This document shows positions 1-7,965 of a stretch of 32,650 nt of DNA, piece after piece. Position numbers and translations under genes: made by a program. Below the pieces are notes generated by a model that saw only the letters and a program-made list of their open reading frames with translations, searched no databases and was not told where the DNA came from. Position 1 is the first letter of the stretch. Every line of letters starts with the position of its first letter. Origin of the DNA: an uncultured Prevotellaceae bacterium (GTDB lineage Bacteria; Bacteroidota; Bacteroidia; Bacteroidales; Muribaculaceae); NCBI GenBank assembly GCA_900314215.1, contig OMUK01000126.1, forward strand, positions 1-32,650, in the 5' to 3' direction.

Positions 1-90
1 ACCTGCTCCCATACTACTACAAAAAATCTCGCGAGTAATCCCGCGAGATTTTTTTGCACATCAGCAAGACGGCTCATTTCGGATGGTTAC
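1..90. repeat. Left arm of a terminal inverted repeat with a terminator-like hairpin
   Basis: Bases 1-90 are the reverse complement of 32560-32650; the only difference seen is a T-run of 7 here against 8 at the other end. Inside lies a hairpin: a 13-bp stem (21-33 with 42-54, arms reading AAAAAATCTCGCG and its complement) around an 8-nt loop. With A-runs before and T-runs after, it would work as a bidirectional intrinsic terminator. Identity stops sharply at position 91. The repeat could be a genomic repeat at which an assembly broke, or a real inverted pair flanking this segment; the sequence alone cannot decide. Confidence 0.9.
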
Positions 91-126
91 GGAAAAGCGC
101 ACGTTGCTTGGAGATATGCCTATCTT

Positions 127-507
127 GTGAAAGCACAAGGCATGCTTTGCCTTGTAAATTATTTTATCAACCCTAAACCCCGCACTGATGAAGATGATGA
201 ACCGCACAACTGCACCATTCTTTTTGCTGCGCTTATCGCTATTGAGCGCATTCTCTCATTGGCTTTTGATTGGCCCCGGTTTTTATACCTTGTTTATTTT
301 TGGCTCGTTGTGGTTGCCGATCTTCTGTTTTACCCGAGAATTCAACCCGTCATGTAGAGGCATCACGATGAAGTGACCAAGACTTTTGCTCCCTGGCCTA
401 AATGGAAGAAGGTGACGCTGTGTGTCATGACGATAGTGACAGGGTACTTGGTGACTTACTGTGGGTATATTTGCACGTTCAGCATGTTTAAGTTTCCTAT
501 TTCTTGA
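127..507 (+). pseudogene. Possible decayed small membrane-protein gene with an in-frame stop
   Basis: A frame starting at GTG 127 reads 76 codons to a TAG at 355-357 and then stays open for another 49 codons to TGA 505-507. The first part has an acidic stretch (TDEDDEP) and two hydrophobic segments. The part after the TAG (from RHHDEVTKTF) has a Trp/Lys-rich loop and another hydrophobic segment. The same frame is open back to position 1, through the inverted repeat. A second frame (188-376, MKMMNRTTAPFF...) also encodes hydrophobic sequence, so the true frame is uncertain. I recognise no family. It could be a broken gene, two small genes, or chance open frame in T-rich DNA. Confidence 0.3.
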
Positions 508-667
508 CACGCCTGTTTTGTTTTGCCATGCACTGGCGAGGGCATCATCAATTGTGACGATGGCAGCAACCGAAAATCCCCCCAAATAGGGATTGCGGCG
601 GGGCGCCGGCGGGGGTAATTTTGCAACCTTGGAGAATGAATGCAACCCAGTTGCAAAAAAATATTAG
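508..667. other. Upstream region of feoB with repeated TTGCAAC motifs
   Basis: No gene is seen. TTGCAACC (621-628), TGCAACC (641-647) and GTTGCAA (650-656) form direct and inverted copies of one short motif just upstream of the feoB promoter. A second sequence matching the -7 consensus, TAATTTTG, lies at 616-623. The motif copies may be an operator for iron control, but they match no Fur or DtxR consensus known to me. Confidence 0.35.
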
Positions 668-675
668 TAACTTTG
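668..675 (+). promoter_or_regulatory. feoB promoter (-7 element)
   Basis: TAACTTTG matches the Bacteroidetes -7 consensus TAnnTTTG. Transcription would begin near 682. That places the upstream in-frame ATG at 640 outside the transcript and supports translation from ATG 718. No convincing -33 element stands at the usual distance. Confidence 0.6.
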
Positions 676-717
676 CAGAACGAAAAGAATATAGAAGAAA
701 GTAAATCGTCATTGCTT

Positions 718-3075
718 ATGACACTGAAAGAAATTCCCAAGGGCGCGACCTGCACCGTGAAGGCGGTGGGTGGCGAGGGAGCCTTGCGCCAGCACTTCCT
801 CGACATGGGCGTGATACCTGGCGTAGAGATGACGCTGGTGAAATATGCCCCCATGGGCGACCCCATGGAATTTGTGCTGCACGGCTACAGCCTGACCCTG
901 CGCAAGGACGACGCCGCCAAGATCGACGTGGAGCTGTGCGACAAGTGCGCCACCGGCGTGAAGCACACGCACGACGGCGATGAGACCCCAATGTTTGAGG
1001 CCCACCCGGGCTACGGCGAAATGGGCTGGCAGCACGACAAGGCCACCGAGCACCCGCTGCCCGAGGGCACCGTGCTCACCTTTGCCCTGGCCGGCAACCA
1101 GAATTGCGGCAAGACTACCCTGTTTAACCAGCTCACGGGCTCCAACCAGCACGTGGGCAACTTCCCTGGCGTGACCGTCGACCAGAAGAGCGGCCCCATC
1201 AAGGGCTATCCCGACACCCTGGTGACCGACCTGCCTGGCATATACTCGCTCTCGCCCTACTCCAATGAGGAAATCGTGTCGCGCGAGTTCATCTTGAAGA
1301 CCCACCCCAAGGCCATCATCAACATTGTGGATGCCACCAACATCGAGCGCAACCTCTACCTCACCATGCAACTCATGGAGCTCGACGTGCCCATGGTGCT
1401 GGCATTGAACATGATGGACGAGGTGCGCAACAACGGCGGCACCATACGCATCAACGCCATGGAGCGTGAGCTGGGGCTGCCCGTGGTGCCCATCTCGGCA
1501 ATGAAAAACGAGGGCGTCGACGAGCTCATCGAGCACGCCATCCACGTGGCCAAGTATCAAGAGCCGCCCACACGCCAGGACTTTTGCAGCCCCGACGAGC
1601 ACGGTGGCGCCGAGCACCGCTGCATCCATGCCGTGATGCACCTCATCGAGGACCACGCCAAGGCAGCCGACATACCCGTGCGCTTTGCCGCCAGCAAGGT
1701 GATCGAGGGCGACCATCTCGTGCTCAACGCCCTGAAGCTGAGCGAGAACGAGAAAGAGCTGCTGGGCCACATCCTTAAGCAACTTGAGGAAGAGCGAGGC
1801 CTCGACCCCGCCGCAGCCATGGCCGAAATGCGATTTGACTTCATCAATAAGGTGTGCGCCGGCACCGTCGTCAAGCCCAAGGAGAGCAAGGAGCACCGCC
1901 GCAGCCGCAGGATCGACAAGGTGCTCACTGGCCGCTGGACGGCAATACCGGTGTTCGTGGCCATCATGTGCCTCATCTTCTGGCTCACCTTCGACCTGAT
2001 AGGCGGCAACCTGCAAGACTGGCTGCAAGTGCTCGTCGACGACTTCACCGCCGTGAGCGACACCGCCCTGCAGCGGTGGGGCATAAGCGACGTGGTGCGC
2101 TCGCTGGTGATCGACGGCGTGTATGCCGGCGTGGGCACGGTGCTCAGTTTTCTGCCCATCATCGTCACGCTGTTTCTATTCCTCTCGCTGCTTGAGGATA
2201 GCGGCTACATGGCGCGCATTGCCTTTGTCATGGACAAGCTGCTGCGCAAGATAGGCCTCTCGGGGCGCTCCATCGTGCCGCTGCTCATGGGCTTTGGCTG
2301 CTCGGTGCCCAGTGTGATGGCAAGCCGCACGCTGCCCTCGGAGCGCGACCGACGGCTCACGGTGATGCTCACCCCCTTCATGAGCTGCACCGCCAAGATT
2401 GCCATCTATGCCTTCTTCTGCAACTACTTCTTTCCCCAGCACGCCGCCCTGGTGATGATAAGCCTTTACCTGCTGGGCGTCGTCACCGGAATCGTGATCG
2501 CGCTCATCCTGAAGCACACCACCTTCAAGGGCGAGGCAGTGCCCTTTGTGATGGAGCTGCCCAACTACCGCATGCCTGGCGCCCGCACCGTGCTGCAACT
2601 GCTGTGGGACAAGACCCGCGACTTTATCGAGCGCGCCTTCTCGGTTATCTTCGTTGCCACCATCGTCATCTGGTTTCTGCAGTCGTTCAGCTGGCAATTC
2701 GACATGGTTACCGACTCGTCGCAAAGCATGCTGGCCTCGATAGCCGGCGTGATCGCGCCCATCTTCAAGCCGCTGGGCTTCGGCAACTGGAAGGTGGCCA
2801 CCGCCCTCATCTCGGGCTTCATGGCCAAGGAGAGCGTGGTGAGCACCCTGCAAGTGCTCTTCACCAGCAAGGCAGCCCTCTTTGCAGTGCTCACGCCCTT
2901 CACGGCCTATATTCTGCTGGTGTTCTGCCTGCTCTACACCCCCTGCGTGGCCACCATCGCCACCATCAAGCACGAGCTGGGCGGCAAGTGGGCCGTGGCG
3001 ATCGTGTGCTTCCAGTGCATCGTGGCATGGATCGTGGCATTTATCATGAAATTGATTTTAGGACTCTTCTGGTAA
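718..3075 (+). CDS. feoB: Ferrous iron transporter, FeoA-FeoB fusion
   Basis: GTP-driven Fe(II) uptake protein of the inner membrane, 785 aa. Residues 1-75 form a FeoA-like SH3 domain (MTLKEIPKGATCTV...). A His/Asp-rich linker follows, then the G domain: G1 GNQNCGKT (126-133), G2 GVTVD (151-155), G3 DLPG (171-174) and G4 NMMD (231-234). From about residue 400 there are the Gate and FeoB C-terminal membrane segments, including GFGCSVPSVMASRTL, a typical FeoB gate motif. The FeoA-FeoB fusion is usual in Bacteroidetes. ATG 718 is chosen because the first residues fit FeoA and a -7 element lies at 668-675; an in-frame ATG at 640 would sit upstream of that promoter. A small Cys-rich gene follows 12 nt downstream, probably in the same operon. 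Confidence 0.95.
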   Translation: MTLKEIPKGATCTVKAVGGEGALRQHFLDMGVIPGVEMTLVKYAPMGDPMEFVLHGYSLTLRKDDAAKIDVELCDKCATGVKHTHDGDETPMFEAHPGYGEMGWQHDKATEHPLPEGTVLTFALAGNQNCGKTTLFNQLTGSNQHVGNFPGVTVDQKSGPIKGYPDTLVTDLPGIYSLSPYSNEEIVSREFILKTHPKAIINIVDATNIERNLYLTMQLMELDVPMVLALNMMDEVRNNGGTIRINAMERELGLPVVPISAMKNEGVDELIEHAIHVAKYQEPPTRQDFCSPDEHGGAEHRCIHAVMHLIEDHAKAADIPVRFAASKVIEGDHLVLNALKLSENEKELLGHILKQLEEERGLDPAAAMAEMRFDFINKVCAGTVVKPKESKEHRRSRRIDKVLTGRWTAIPVFVAIMCLIFWLTFDLIGGNLQDWLQVLVDDFTAVSDTALQRWGISDVVRSLVIDGVYAGVGTVLSFLPIIVTLFLFLSLLEDSGYMARIAFVMDKLLRKIGLSGRSIVPLLMGFGCSVPSVMASRTLPSERDRRLTVMLTPFMSCTAKIAIYAFFCNYFFPQHAALVMISLYLLGVVTGIVIALILKHTTFKGEAVPFVMELPNYRMPGARTVLQLLWDKTRDFIERAFSVIFVATIVIWFLQSFSWQFDMVTDSSQSMLASIAGVIAPIFKPLGFGNWKVATALISGFMAKESVVSTLQVLFTSKAALFAVLTPFTAYILLVFCLLYTPCVATIATIKHELGGKWAVAIVCFQCIVAWIVAFIMKLILGLFW

Positions 3076-3087
3076 CGACAACGCATC

Positions 3088-3261
3088 ATGAACCTGCAAA
3101 GCTGGATATTGCTCTTCGTCATCCTGGGCCTGGCTGCCTGGGTGGCCATGCGCCTGCACCACAAGCACAAGGCCTCGGGCGGCGTGTGCAGCTCGTGCAA
3201 CGCCACCGGTTGCGCGCTGCGCCCCTATAGAGAGAAGCAACTGCGCCGCCGCAAGAAATAG
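3088..3261 (+). CDS. FeoB-associated Cys-rich membrane protein
   Basis: A 57-aa protein starting 12 nt after feoB. Residues 1-21 (MNLQSWILLFVILGLAAWVA...) form a single membrane helix. A His/Lys stretch follows (HHKHK), then a cysteine cluster, CSSCNATGC, and a basic tail (EKQLRRRKK). This is the layout of the small FeoB-associated proteins found after feoB in many bacteria. They are thought to help Fe(II) uptake or bind metal near the transporter, though the mechanism is unclear. Its place directly after feoB on the same strand supports translation as part of the feo operon. Confidence 0.85.
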   Translation: MNLQSWILLFVILGLAAWVAMRLHHKHKASGGVCSSCNATGCALRPYREKQLRRRKK

Positions 3262-3283
3262 CAGCGGCAACACCCCACCACAT

Positions 3284-3316
3284 CGGCGGGCGGCGCCATC
3301 ACAGTGCCGCCCGCCG
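3284..3316 (+). terminator. GC-rich hairpin after the feo operon
   Basis: An 11-bp perfect stem (CGGCGGGCGGC at 3284-3294 with its complement at 3306-3316) encloses an 11-nt loop, 22 nt after the last feo stop codon. No U-run follows, so it may be a transcript-stabilising hairpin or a factor-assisted terminator rather than a classical intrinsic one. Confidence 0.5.
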
Positions 3317-3392
3317 CTGTTACTATGAGCCACTTTTCCACCACGGCCACAACCCTGCCGTGGTCAAGCAGGAGGATAATTTGGCACGATGA

Positions 3393-3423
3393 TTGCACAT
3401 TACATGATATATTCGTAACTTTA
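3393..3423 (+). promoter_or_regulatory. lemA operon promoter
   Basis: TTG at 3393-3395, a 20-nt spacer, then TAACTTTA at 3416-3423, one base off the consensus TAnnTTTG. It lies 44 nt before the lemA ATG. Confidence 0.5.
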
Positions 3424-3467
3424 CCGAGTATAGAAAATATTAACTCACAAAACTGAAAAAGAAAATT

Positions 3468-4178
3468 ATGAACGCATTTGACAACGTGAATGGCGGCGGC
3501 GCCGCCCCTCAGCAGCCCCCCTACATGAATGGTAATAGCAACAACAGCCGCTTCAACCTGGGCGGCATGAACGTGAGCAAGGGCTGCATGGGCCTGGGCT
3601 GCGTGCTCATCGCCATCGTGGTGGTGCTCGTGGGCATCGTGGGCTGGGGCATAAGCCAATACAACGGCCTCGTGACCCAAGAGCAAAATGTGGAGAAGGC
3701 TTGGAGCCAGGTAGAAAGCGACTACCAGCGCCGCGCCGACCTCATCCCCAACCTGGTGAACACCGTGAAGGGATATGCCAAGCACGAGAAGGAAACCTAC
3801 GAGGCTGTGACCAACGCCCGCGCCAGCGTGGGACAGGTGAAAATCGACGCTTCCAACCTCACCCAGCAGCAATTGCAGCAGTACCAGCAGGCTCAAGGCG
3901 AACTGGGCACGGCACTGGGCAAACTCATCGCCGTGAGCGAGGCCTATCCCGAGTTGAAGGCCAACGAGAACTTCATCGCCCTGCAACAGCAACTTGAAGG
4001 CACCGAAAACCGCATCAATGTGTCGCGCAAGGACTTCAACAACGCTGCCCAGCAATACAACACGCAACTCAAGCGCTTCCCCGTCAACATCGTGGCTGGC
4101 ATGTTTGGCTTCCAGGCCAAGCCCTACTTCCAGGCAGCCGCCGGCGCCGAGAAAGCACCCACTGTGAGTTTCGACTAA
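3468..4178 (+). CDS. lemA: LemA family membrane protein
   Basis: A 236-aa member of the LemA family: a short outer part, one membrane helix and a long helical domain. The first ~40 residues are Gly/Asn/Pro-rich (MNAFDNVNGGGAAPQQPP) and precede the helix at about 43-62. The LemA core then reads QYNGLVTQEQNVEKAWSQVE and RRADLIPNLVNTVKGYA, the family's most conserved stretch. A start further in (ATG 3570, MNVSKGCMG) would give the more common short N-terminus. The biochemical role of LemA is not settled; it is often paired with TPM-domain proteins, as here, suggesting a shared envelope function. Twelve nt separate it from the next gene, consistent with one operon. Confidence 0.92.
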   Translation: MNAFDNVNGGGAAPQQPPYMNGNSNNSRFNLGGMNVSKGCMGLGCVLIAIVVVLVGIVGWGISQYNGLVTQEQNVEKAWSQVESDYQRRADLIPNLVNTVKGYAKHEKETYEAVTNARASVGQVKIDASNLTQQQLQQYQQAQGELGTALGKLIAVSEAYPELKANENFIALQQQLEGTENRINVSRKDFNNAAQQYNTQLKRFPVNIVAGMFGFQAKPYFQAAAGAEKAPTVSFD

Positions 4179-4190
4179 AAGATTACGACC

Positions 4191-4637
4191 ATGGCACTCG
4201 TTGATTTCATATCGGTCGAAGGGCAAGAGCGCATAGCCCGCGCCATCACCCAGGCCGAGAAGTGCACCTCGGGCGAGATATGCGTGCACATCACGCCCAA
4301 GTGCCGCGGCGACGTGATGAAGCGCGCCAAGCTGAAGTTTGACCAGCTGGGCCTCTACAAGACCATGCGCCGCAATGCCGTGCTCATCTATATCGCCTAC
4401 CAGGACCGCAAGTTTGCCATTCTGGGCGACTACGGCATCGACCAGGTGGTGCCGCCCGACTTCTGGCGCCAGGAGAAGGACACCCTGGCCAAGTATCTGG
4501 CCGACCACCGCCAGCTCGACGGAATATGCGAGGTGGTGAAGCAGATAGGCGACAGCCTGTCGAGCTACTTCCCTGCCGACCGTGAGGATATAAACGAAAT
4601 AAGCAATGAAGTCACCTATGATGAAGATGATAGCTAA
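4191..4637 (+). CDS. TPM-domain protein (cytoplasmic form)
   Basis: A 148-aa protein with a single TPM domain (family TPM_phosphatase, named for plant thylakoid and bacterial homologues). Recognisable parts are ERIARAITQAEKCTSGEICVHI near the start, then RNAVLIYIAYQDRKFAILGDYGID, the usual core with the G-D/Y-G-I motif, and a C-terminal helix. There is no signal peptide or membrane helix, so it is probably soluble and cytoplasmic. It sits between lemA and a second, secreted TPM gene and overlaps the latter, indicating a three-gene operon. Enzymatic activity has been proposed for only some TPM proteins, so no reaction is assigned. Confidence 0.85.
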   Translation: MALVDFISVEGQERIARAITQAEKCTSGEICVHITPKCRGDVMKRAKLKFDQLGLYKTMRRNAVLIYIAYQDRKFAILGDYGIDQVVPPDFWRQEKDTLAKYLADHRQLDGICEVVKQIGDSLSSYFPADREDINEISNEVTYDEDDS

Positions 4638-5406
4638 ACTGCGCTGCCTCGTGATACTGGCCGCCTGCGTGGCTGCGGGCACCCTCGCGGCAGTGGCCGA
4701 CGTGAAACTGCCCGAGAGGCCCGACCCGCCACGCCTGGTCAACGACCTGGCCGGCGTGCTGGGCGACACCCAGGAGCTCGAAGACACGCTCGAGGCCTTC
4801 AGCAAGAGCACCAGCAACCAGATACTCGTGGTCACCGTGACCGACCTGCAAGACCTCGAGCCCTGGGACTATGCCGTGCAACTGGGGCGCAAGTGGGGCG
4901 TGGGTGGCAAGGCCCACAACAACGGCGTGGTGATACTCATCAAGCCAAAAACCGACACCAACGGGCGCGTCACCATCCAGGTGGGATATGGCCTGGAGGG
5001 CGCCCTGCCCGACGCCTTCTGCTCCAAAATCATAGAGAATGAGATGAAGCCCAGCTTTATCGAGGGCGACTACCTGGGCGGCGTGTGGAATGCCGTGAGG
5101 GTGATCATGCCCGTGGCCAAAGGCGAATACAACGAGCAGGCCTACGACAAAGATAACGGCAGCGACACCGCCTTGATTTCGGTGATTCTCATCATCCTCT
5201 TCGTTATTTTCTTCACCTGGATCGCAAGCCGCACGGGGCGCTCGGGCCGCGGCCGGCACAACGGCGGCTCTACAGGCACCTGGGGCGGCCCCATCATCTT
5301 CGGCGGCGGCGGTGGCTTCGGCGGCGGTGGTGGAGGTTTCGGCGGCGGCTTCGGCGGTTTCGGCGGCGGCAGCTTTGGCGGCGGCGGCGCCTCGGGCTCG
5401 TGGTAG
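4621..5406 (+). CDS. TPM-domain protein with signal peptide and Gly-rich tail (YgcG-like)
   Basis: About 261 aa from ATG 4621 (ATGs at 4606 and 4618 are also possible). An N-terminal signal peptide (MKMIAKLRCLVILAACVAAG) leads to a TPM domain with LVNDLAGVLGD, the typical opening motif, and GVVILIKPK...QVGYGLEGALPDAF, its core. A membrane helix follows (SVILIILFVIFFTWIAS), then a tail of about 50 residues made mostly of Gly, Phe and Ser, as in YgcG-type proteins. The domain should face the periplasm. The start overlaps the end of the preceding TPM gene by 17 nt, a sign of translational coupling. Exact function is unknown. Confidence 0.88.
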   Translation: MKMIAKLRCLVILAACVAAGTLAAVADVKLPERPDPPRLVNDLAGVLGDTQELEDTLEAFSKSTSNQILVVTVTDLQDLEPWDYAVQLGRKWGVGGKAHNNGVVILIKPKTDTNGRVTIQVGYGLEGALPDAFCSKIIENEMKPSFIEGDYLGGVWNAVRVIMPVAKGEYNEQAYDKDNGSDTALISVILIILFVIFFTWIASRTGRSGRGRHNGGSTGTWGGPIIFGGGGGFGGGGGGFGGGFGGFGGGSFGGGGASGSW

Positions 5407-5445
5407 CTCCACAGCCTCACATCACTATCTACAACATACACAATT

Positions 5446-5490
5446 CAAGCCTTGCGCCCACACGCCGTGTGGCACAAGGCTTGCTTGCTT
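5446..5490. terminator. Hairpin between convergent TPM and ahpF genes
   Basis: CAAGCCTTG (5446-5454) pairs with CAAGGCTTG (5475-5483), and inside it CCACAC (5458-5463) pairs with GTGTGG (5467-5472). A T-rich stretch follows. It lies between two convergent genes and could end both transcripts. Confidence 0.65.
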
Positions 5491-5515
5491 TTCCCTGGCT
5501 TCGACGCAGGCGCAC

Positions 5516-7066
5516 TCAGGCTGGTTGATACATGCTGTCTTCAAAGGCCGATAGGGCAGCCTTGGCGCCGTCGCCCATGGCAATCATGATTTGCTTGAAC
5601 GGCGTGGTCGAGACATCGCCAGCGGCATAGACGCCCGGCACCGACGTGCGGTTGCGGCCATCGGCCACAATCTCGCCGCGTGGGTTCATCTCCACTGCAT
5701 CCTTGAAGACATCGCTGTTGGGCTTCAAGCCTATCTGCAGAAACACGCCGTGCAGCGCCACATGGCGCTCCTCGCCGGTGCTCAGGTCGCGCACGTCGAT
5801 GCCCGTGAGCTTGCTGCCGTCGCCGGTGAGCCCGTAGGTCTGGCTGTTGAGGAAAACATCCACATTGGGCAGGTTGCGCAGCTTGTGCTGCAGCACATCG
5901 TCGGCCTTGAGGCGATCGCCAAACTCAAAGAGGCTCACATGGCGGCACGTGCCAGCCAGGTCGATGGCGGCCTCTACGCCGCTGTTGCCGCCGCCTATCA
6001 CAGCCACGTCCCGGCCCTTGTAGAACGGCCCGTCGCAGTGCGGGCAGAAGTGGATGCCGTGGCCCACATACTTGTCCTCGTCAGCCAGGCCCAGGCGGCG
6101 CCAGCCAGCACCCGTGGCAATAATCACACGGGGAGCGAGAAACGTCTCGTGGCCGCGCGTCGCCACCCGCTTCACAGCTCCCGAGAAGTCGACGCGGGTA
6201 ATCTTGCGGTTGTCGTGCACCTCGACGGGGTACTTGCCCAGGTGGGTGGCCAGGTCGGCAGCCAGCTGCTTGCCGGTGGTCGACGGCACCGAGATGATGT
6301 TTTCGATGCCGGTGGTGTCGTTCACCTGTCCGCCTATGCGCTGAGCCACCAGAGCCACCTTGAGCCCCTTGCGGGCAGCATAGATGGCTGCGGCCACGCC
6401 GGTAGGACCGCCACCCAGCACCAGCAAGTCGGCCGTGTGCTCGGTTGCACCGGCGGCAGGCTGCGTGTCAACGCCCAGGCGGTCTTCTAGCTCATCGAGC
6501 ATGCCGCCCAGGGTGCCACGCCCCACATGCAACAGCTGGCCGCCGGCATATACCGAGGGCACTGCCTGGATGTTGAGCCGGTCGACCTCGACCTGGCACA
6601 CGGCACCATCCACCACCTCGTGGCTGATGGCAGGATTGAGCAGCGCCATGACGTTGAGCGCCTGCACCACGTCGGGGCAATTGGTGCAACTGAGCGACAC
6701 ATAGGTCGTGAGCTTCACGCCGGGCAAGGCCTTGATGCGGCGGGTGAGCGCGGCATCGGGCAGGTTGCGGCCCTGTCCGTCGCCATTGAGCAGCACGAGC
6801 AGCAACGAGGTGAACTCGTGGCCCGAGGGGATGCCACGAAACGTGATGCCCGTGTCCTCGCCGTTGCGCACGACACCGAACCTGAAGGCGAAGCCATCGC
6901 GATACTCCACGCCGATGCGGCTGCTGCACGAGGCCACCTCCTCGACAAAGCGCACGCACCCCTCCCACTTGGCGTTGCCAGGCTCTCGCTCTACTACAAA
7001 GGTAAAAGTGGTGTTGAGATTGCTCAACACCCCTTTCACTTGATTTAAAATATTAGAATCTATCAT
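5516..7066 (-). CDS. ahpF: Alkyl hydroperoxide reductase subunit F
   Basis: FAD-dependent, NAD(P)H-using disulfide reductase that recharges AhpC; cytoplasmic, 516 aa, the normal family length. The N-terminal thioredoxin-like half carries CTNC (Cys127/Cys130) in the typical SLSCTNCPDVVQALN context. The flavoprotein half has an FAD loop GGGPTG (218-223), the second redox centre CPHC (Cys341/Cys344) in HFCPHCDGPFYKG, and the pyridine-nucleotide loop GGGNSG (358-363). All four redox cysteines are present. It begins 4 nt after the ahpC stop, so the two are clearly one operon, transcribed from the OxyR-like controlled promoter upstream of ahpC. Confidence 0.97.
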   Translation of the reverse strand: MIDSNILNQVKGVLSNLNTTFTFVVEREPGNAKWEGCVRFVEEVASCSSRIGVEYRDGFAFRFGVVRNGEDTGITFRGIPSGHEFTSLLLVLLNGDGQGRNLPDAALTRRIKALPGVKLTTYVSLSCTNCPDVVQALNVMALLNPAISHEVVDGAVCQVEVDRLNIQAVPSVYAGGQLLHVGRGTLGGMLDELEDRLGVDTQPAAGATEHTADLLVLGGGPTGVAAAIYAARKGLKVALVAQRIGGQVNDTTGIENIISVPSTTGKQLAADLATHLGKYPVEVHDNRKITRVDFSGAVKRVATRGHETFLAPRVIIATGAGWRRLGLADEDKYVGHGIHFCPHCDGPFYKGRDVAVIGGGNSGVEAAIDLAGTCRHVSLFEFGDRLKADDVLQHKLRNLPNVDVFLNSQTYGLTGDGSKLTGIDVRDLSTGEERHVALHGVFLQIGLKPNSDVFKDAVEMNPRGEIVADGRNRTSVPGVYAAGDVSTTPFKQIMIAMGDGAKAALSAFEDSMYQPA

Positions 7067-7070
7067 AGCA

Positions 7071-7643
7071 TTAGAGTTTGCCCACTAGATCAATACTGGG
7101 TTTGAGCGTGTTGTCGCCTTCCTCCCACTTGGCGGGGCACACCTCGCCATTGTGGCTTGCCACATATTGTGCGGCGCGCACCTTGCGCAGGAGTTCGTCG
7201 GCATTGCGGCCAATGCTGTTATCTTGTATCTCGGCCAGTTTCACCAGGCCCTCGGGGTTGACCAGGAAGGTGCCACGATAGGCCACACCCTCGTCCTCCT
7301 TATACACACCGAAACCACGCGCGAGCACTGCCAGCGGGTCGGCAAGCATGGCATATTCCAGCTTGGAGATGCGATCGGACGTGTCGTGCCATGCCTTGTG
7401 CACAAAGTGGCTGTCGCAGCTCACGCTATACACCTCAACGCCCATGGCCTTGAGATCGGCATACTTGCTCTGCAGGTCCTCAAGCTCGGTAGGGCACACA
7501 AAGGTGAAATCGGCCGGATAGAAGAAGAACAGGGCCCACTTGCCAGCGATGTCGTTGCTGCTCACGGTCTTGAACTCGCCATTCTGAAATGCCTGCACGC
7601 TGAACTCGGGTGCGCGATGATTGATGATTGTCTCCATATTCAA
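7071..7643 (-). CDS. ahpC: Alkyl hydroperoxide reductase subunit C (peroxiredoxin)
   Basis: Typical 2-Cys peroxiredoxin that reduces hydrogen peroxide and organic peroxides in the cytoplasm. It is 190 aa from ATG 7643, or 188 aa from the second ATG at 7637, closer to the usual 187. The peroxidatic cysteine is in DFTFVCPTEL (Cys50) and the resolving cysteine in GEVCPAKW (Cys169). It is followed at 4 nt by ahpF, its reductase. Upstream are a Bacteroidetes promoter (7683-7690 with TTG 7711-7713) and a 36-bp OxyR-like operator (7713-7748), so peroxide induction is likely. No oxyR gene lies in the window. Confidence 0.97.
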   Translation of the reverse strand: MNMETIINHRAPEFSVQAFQNGEFKTVSSNDIAGKWALFFFYPADFTFVCPTELEDLQSKYADLKAMGVEVYSVSCDSHFVHKAWHDTSDRISKLEYAMLADPLAVLARGFGVYKEDEGVAYRGTFLVNPEGLVKLAEIQDNSIGRNADELLRKVRAAQYVASHNGEVCPAKWEEGDNTLKPSIDLVGKL

Positions 7644-7682
7644 ATTCTTGTTTTTGTGTTGTTAATAATTTTTTGTTCGGTG

Positions 7683-7713
7683 CAAAAGTAGGTTGACCCT
7701 GGCCCACGGGCAA
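7683..7713 (-). promoter_or_regulatory. ahpCF promoter
   Basis: On the minus strand, TTG (7711-7713), a 20-nt spacer and TACTTTTG (7683-7690) match the -33/-7 consensus very well. The leader to ATG 7643 is about 35 nt. The OxyR-like site begins exactly at the -33 element. Confidence 0.75.
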
Positions 7714-7748
7714 CAGCCAAAACCTATCGCTCGATAGAAAAAATCTAC
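7713..7748 (-). promoter_or_regulatory. OxyR-type operator upstream of ahpC
   Basis: Read on the minus strand there are two 15-nt units: GTAGATTTTTTCTAT and ATAGGTTTTGGCTGT, separated by CGAGCG. Each follows the OxyR half-site pattern ATAGnTnnnAnCTAT with two or three mismatches. The spacer is 6 nt; the E. coli consensus has 7. The site abuts the -33 element of ahpC, the usual place for an activator touching RNA polymerase. OxyR control of ahpCF is known in Bacteroides; binding here is an inference. Confidence 0.65.
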
Positions 7749-7965
7749 AATTCCCCTCAACCGGCTGATGACCAACAGCCTGCCACACCCCTATCAATTT
7801 TTGAAATTGCGACGCCGGCTCCAGGGCTTGCGCGCGCATGCTACCAGCACAGTCTCGCAGCAGGTTTCAAGCCATTTACTGCGGTGAAACAGCGCAAATT
7901 GCCGACTATGAAGGCCATGACCGCAATTTTATTTTTAAAAATTTTAGAACTCAAATTATTTGTCG
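7749..7965. other. Divergent intergenic region between ahpC and secDF
   Basis: Between the OxyR-like site and the secDF promoter I see no gene. A short hairpin of CAATTTTTGAAATTG type occurs near 7796-7810, and GTTTCA/TGAAAC arms lie near 7864-7890. Neither is clearly functional. Confidence 0.4.

Noticed and set aside
709-2028. Long minus-strand reading frame of 439 codons opposite feoB
   Set aside because: It is His/Gly/Val-rich antisense sequence typical of GC-rich genes; feoB on the plus strand has all family motifs.
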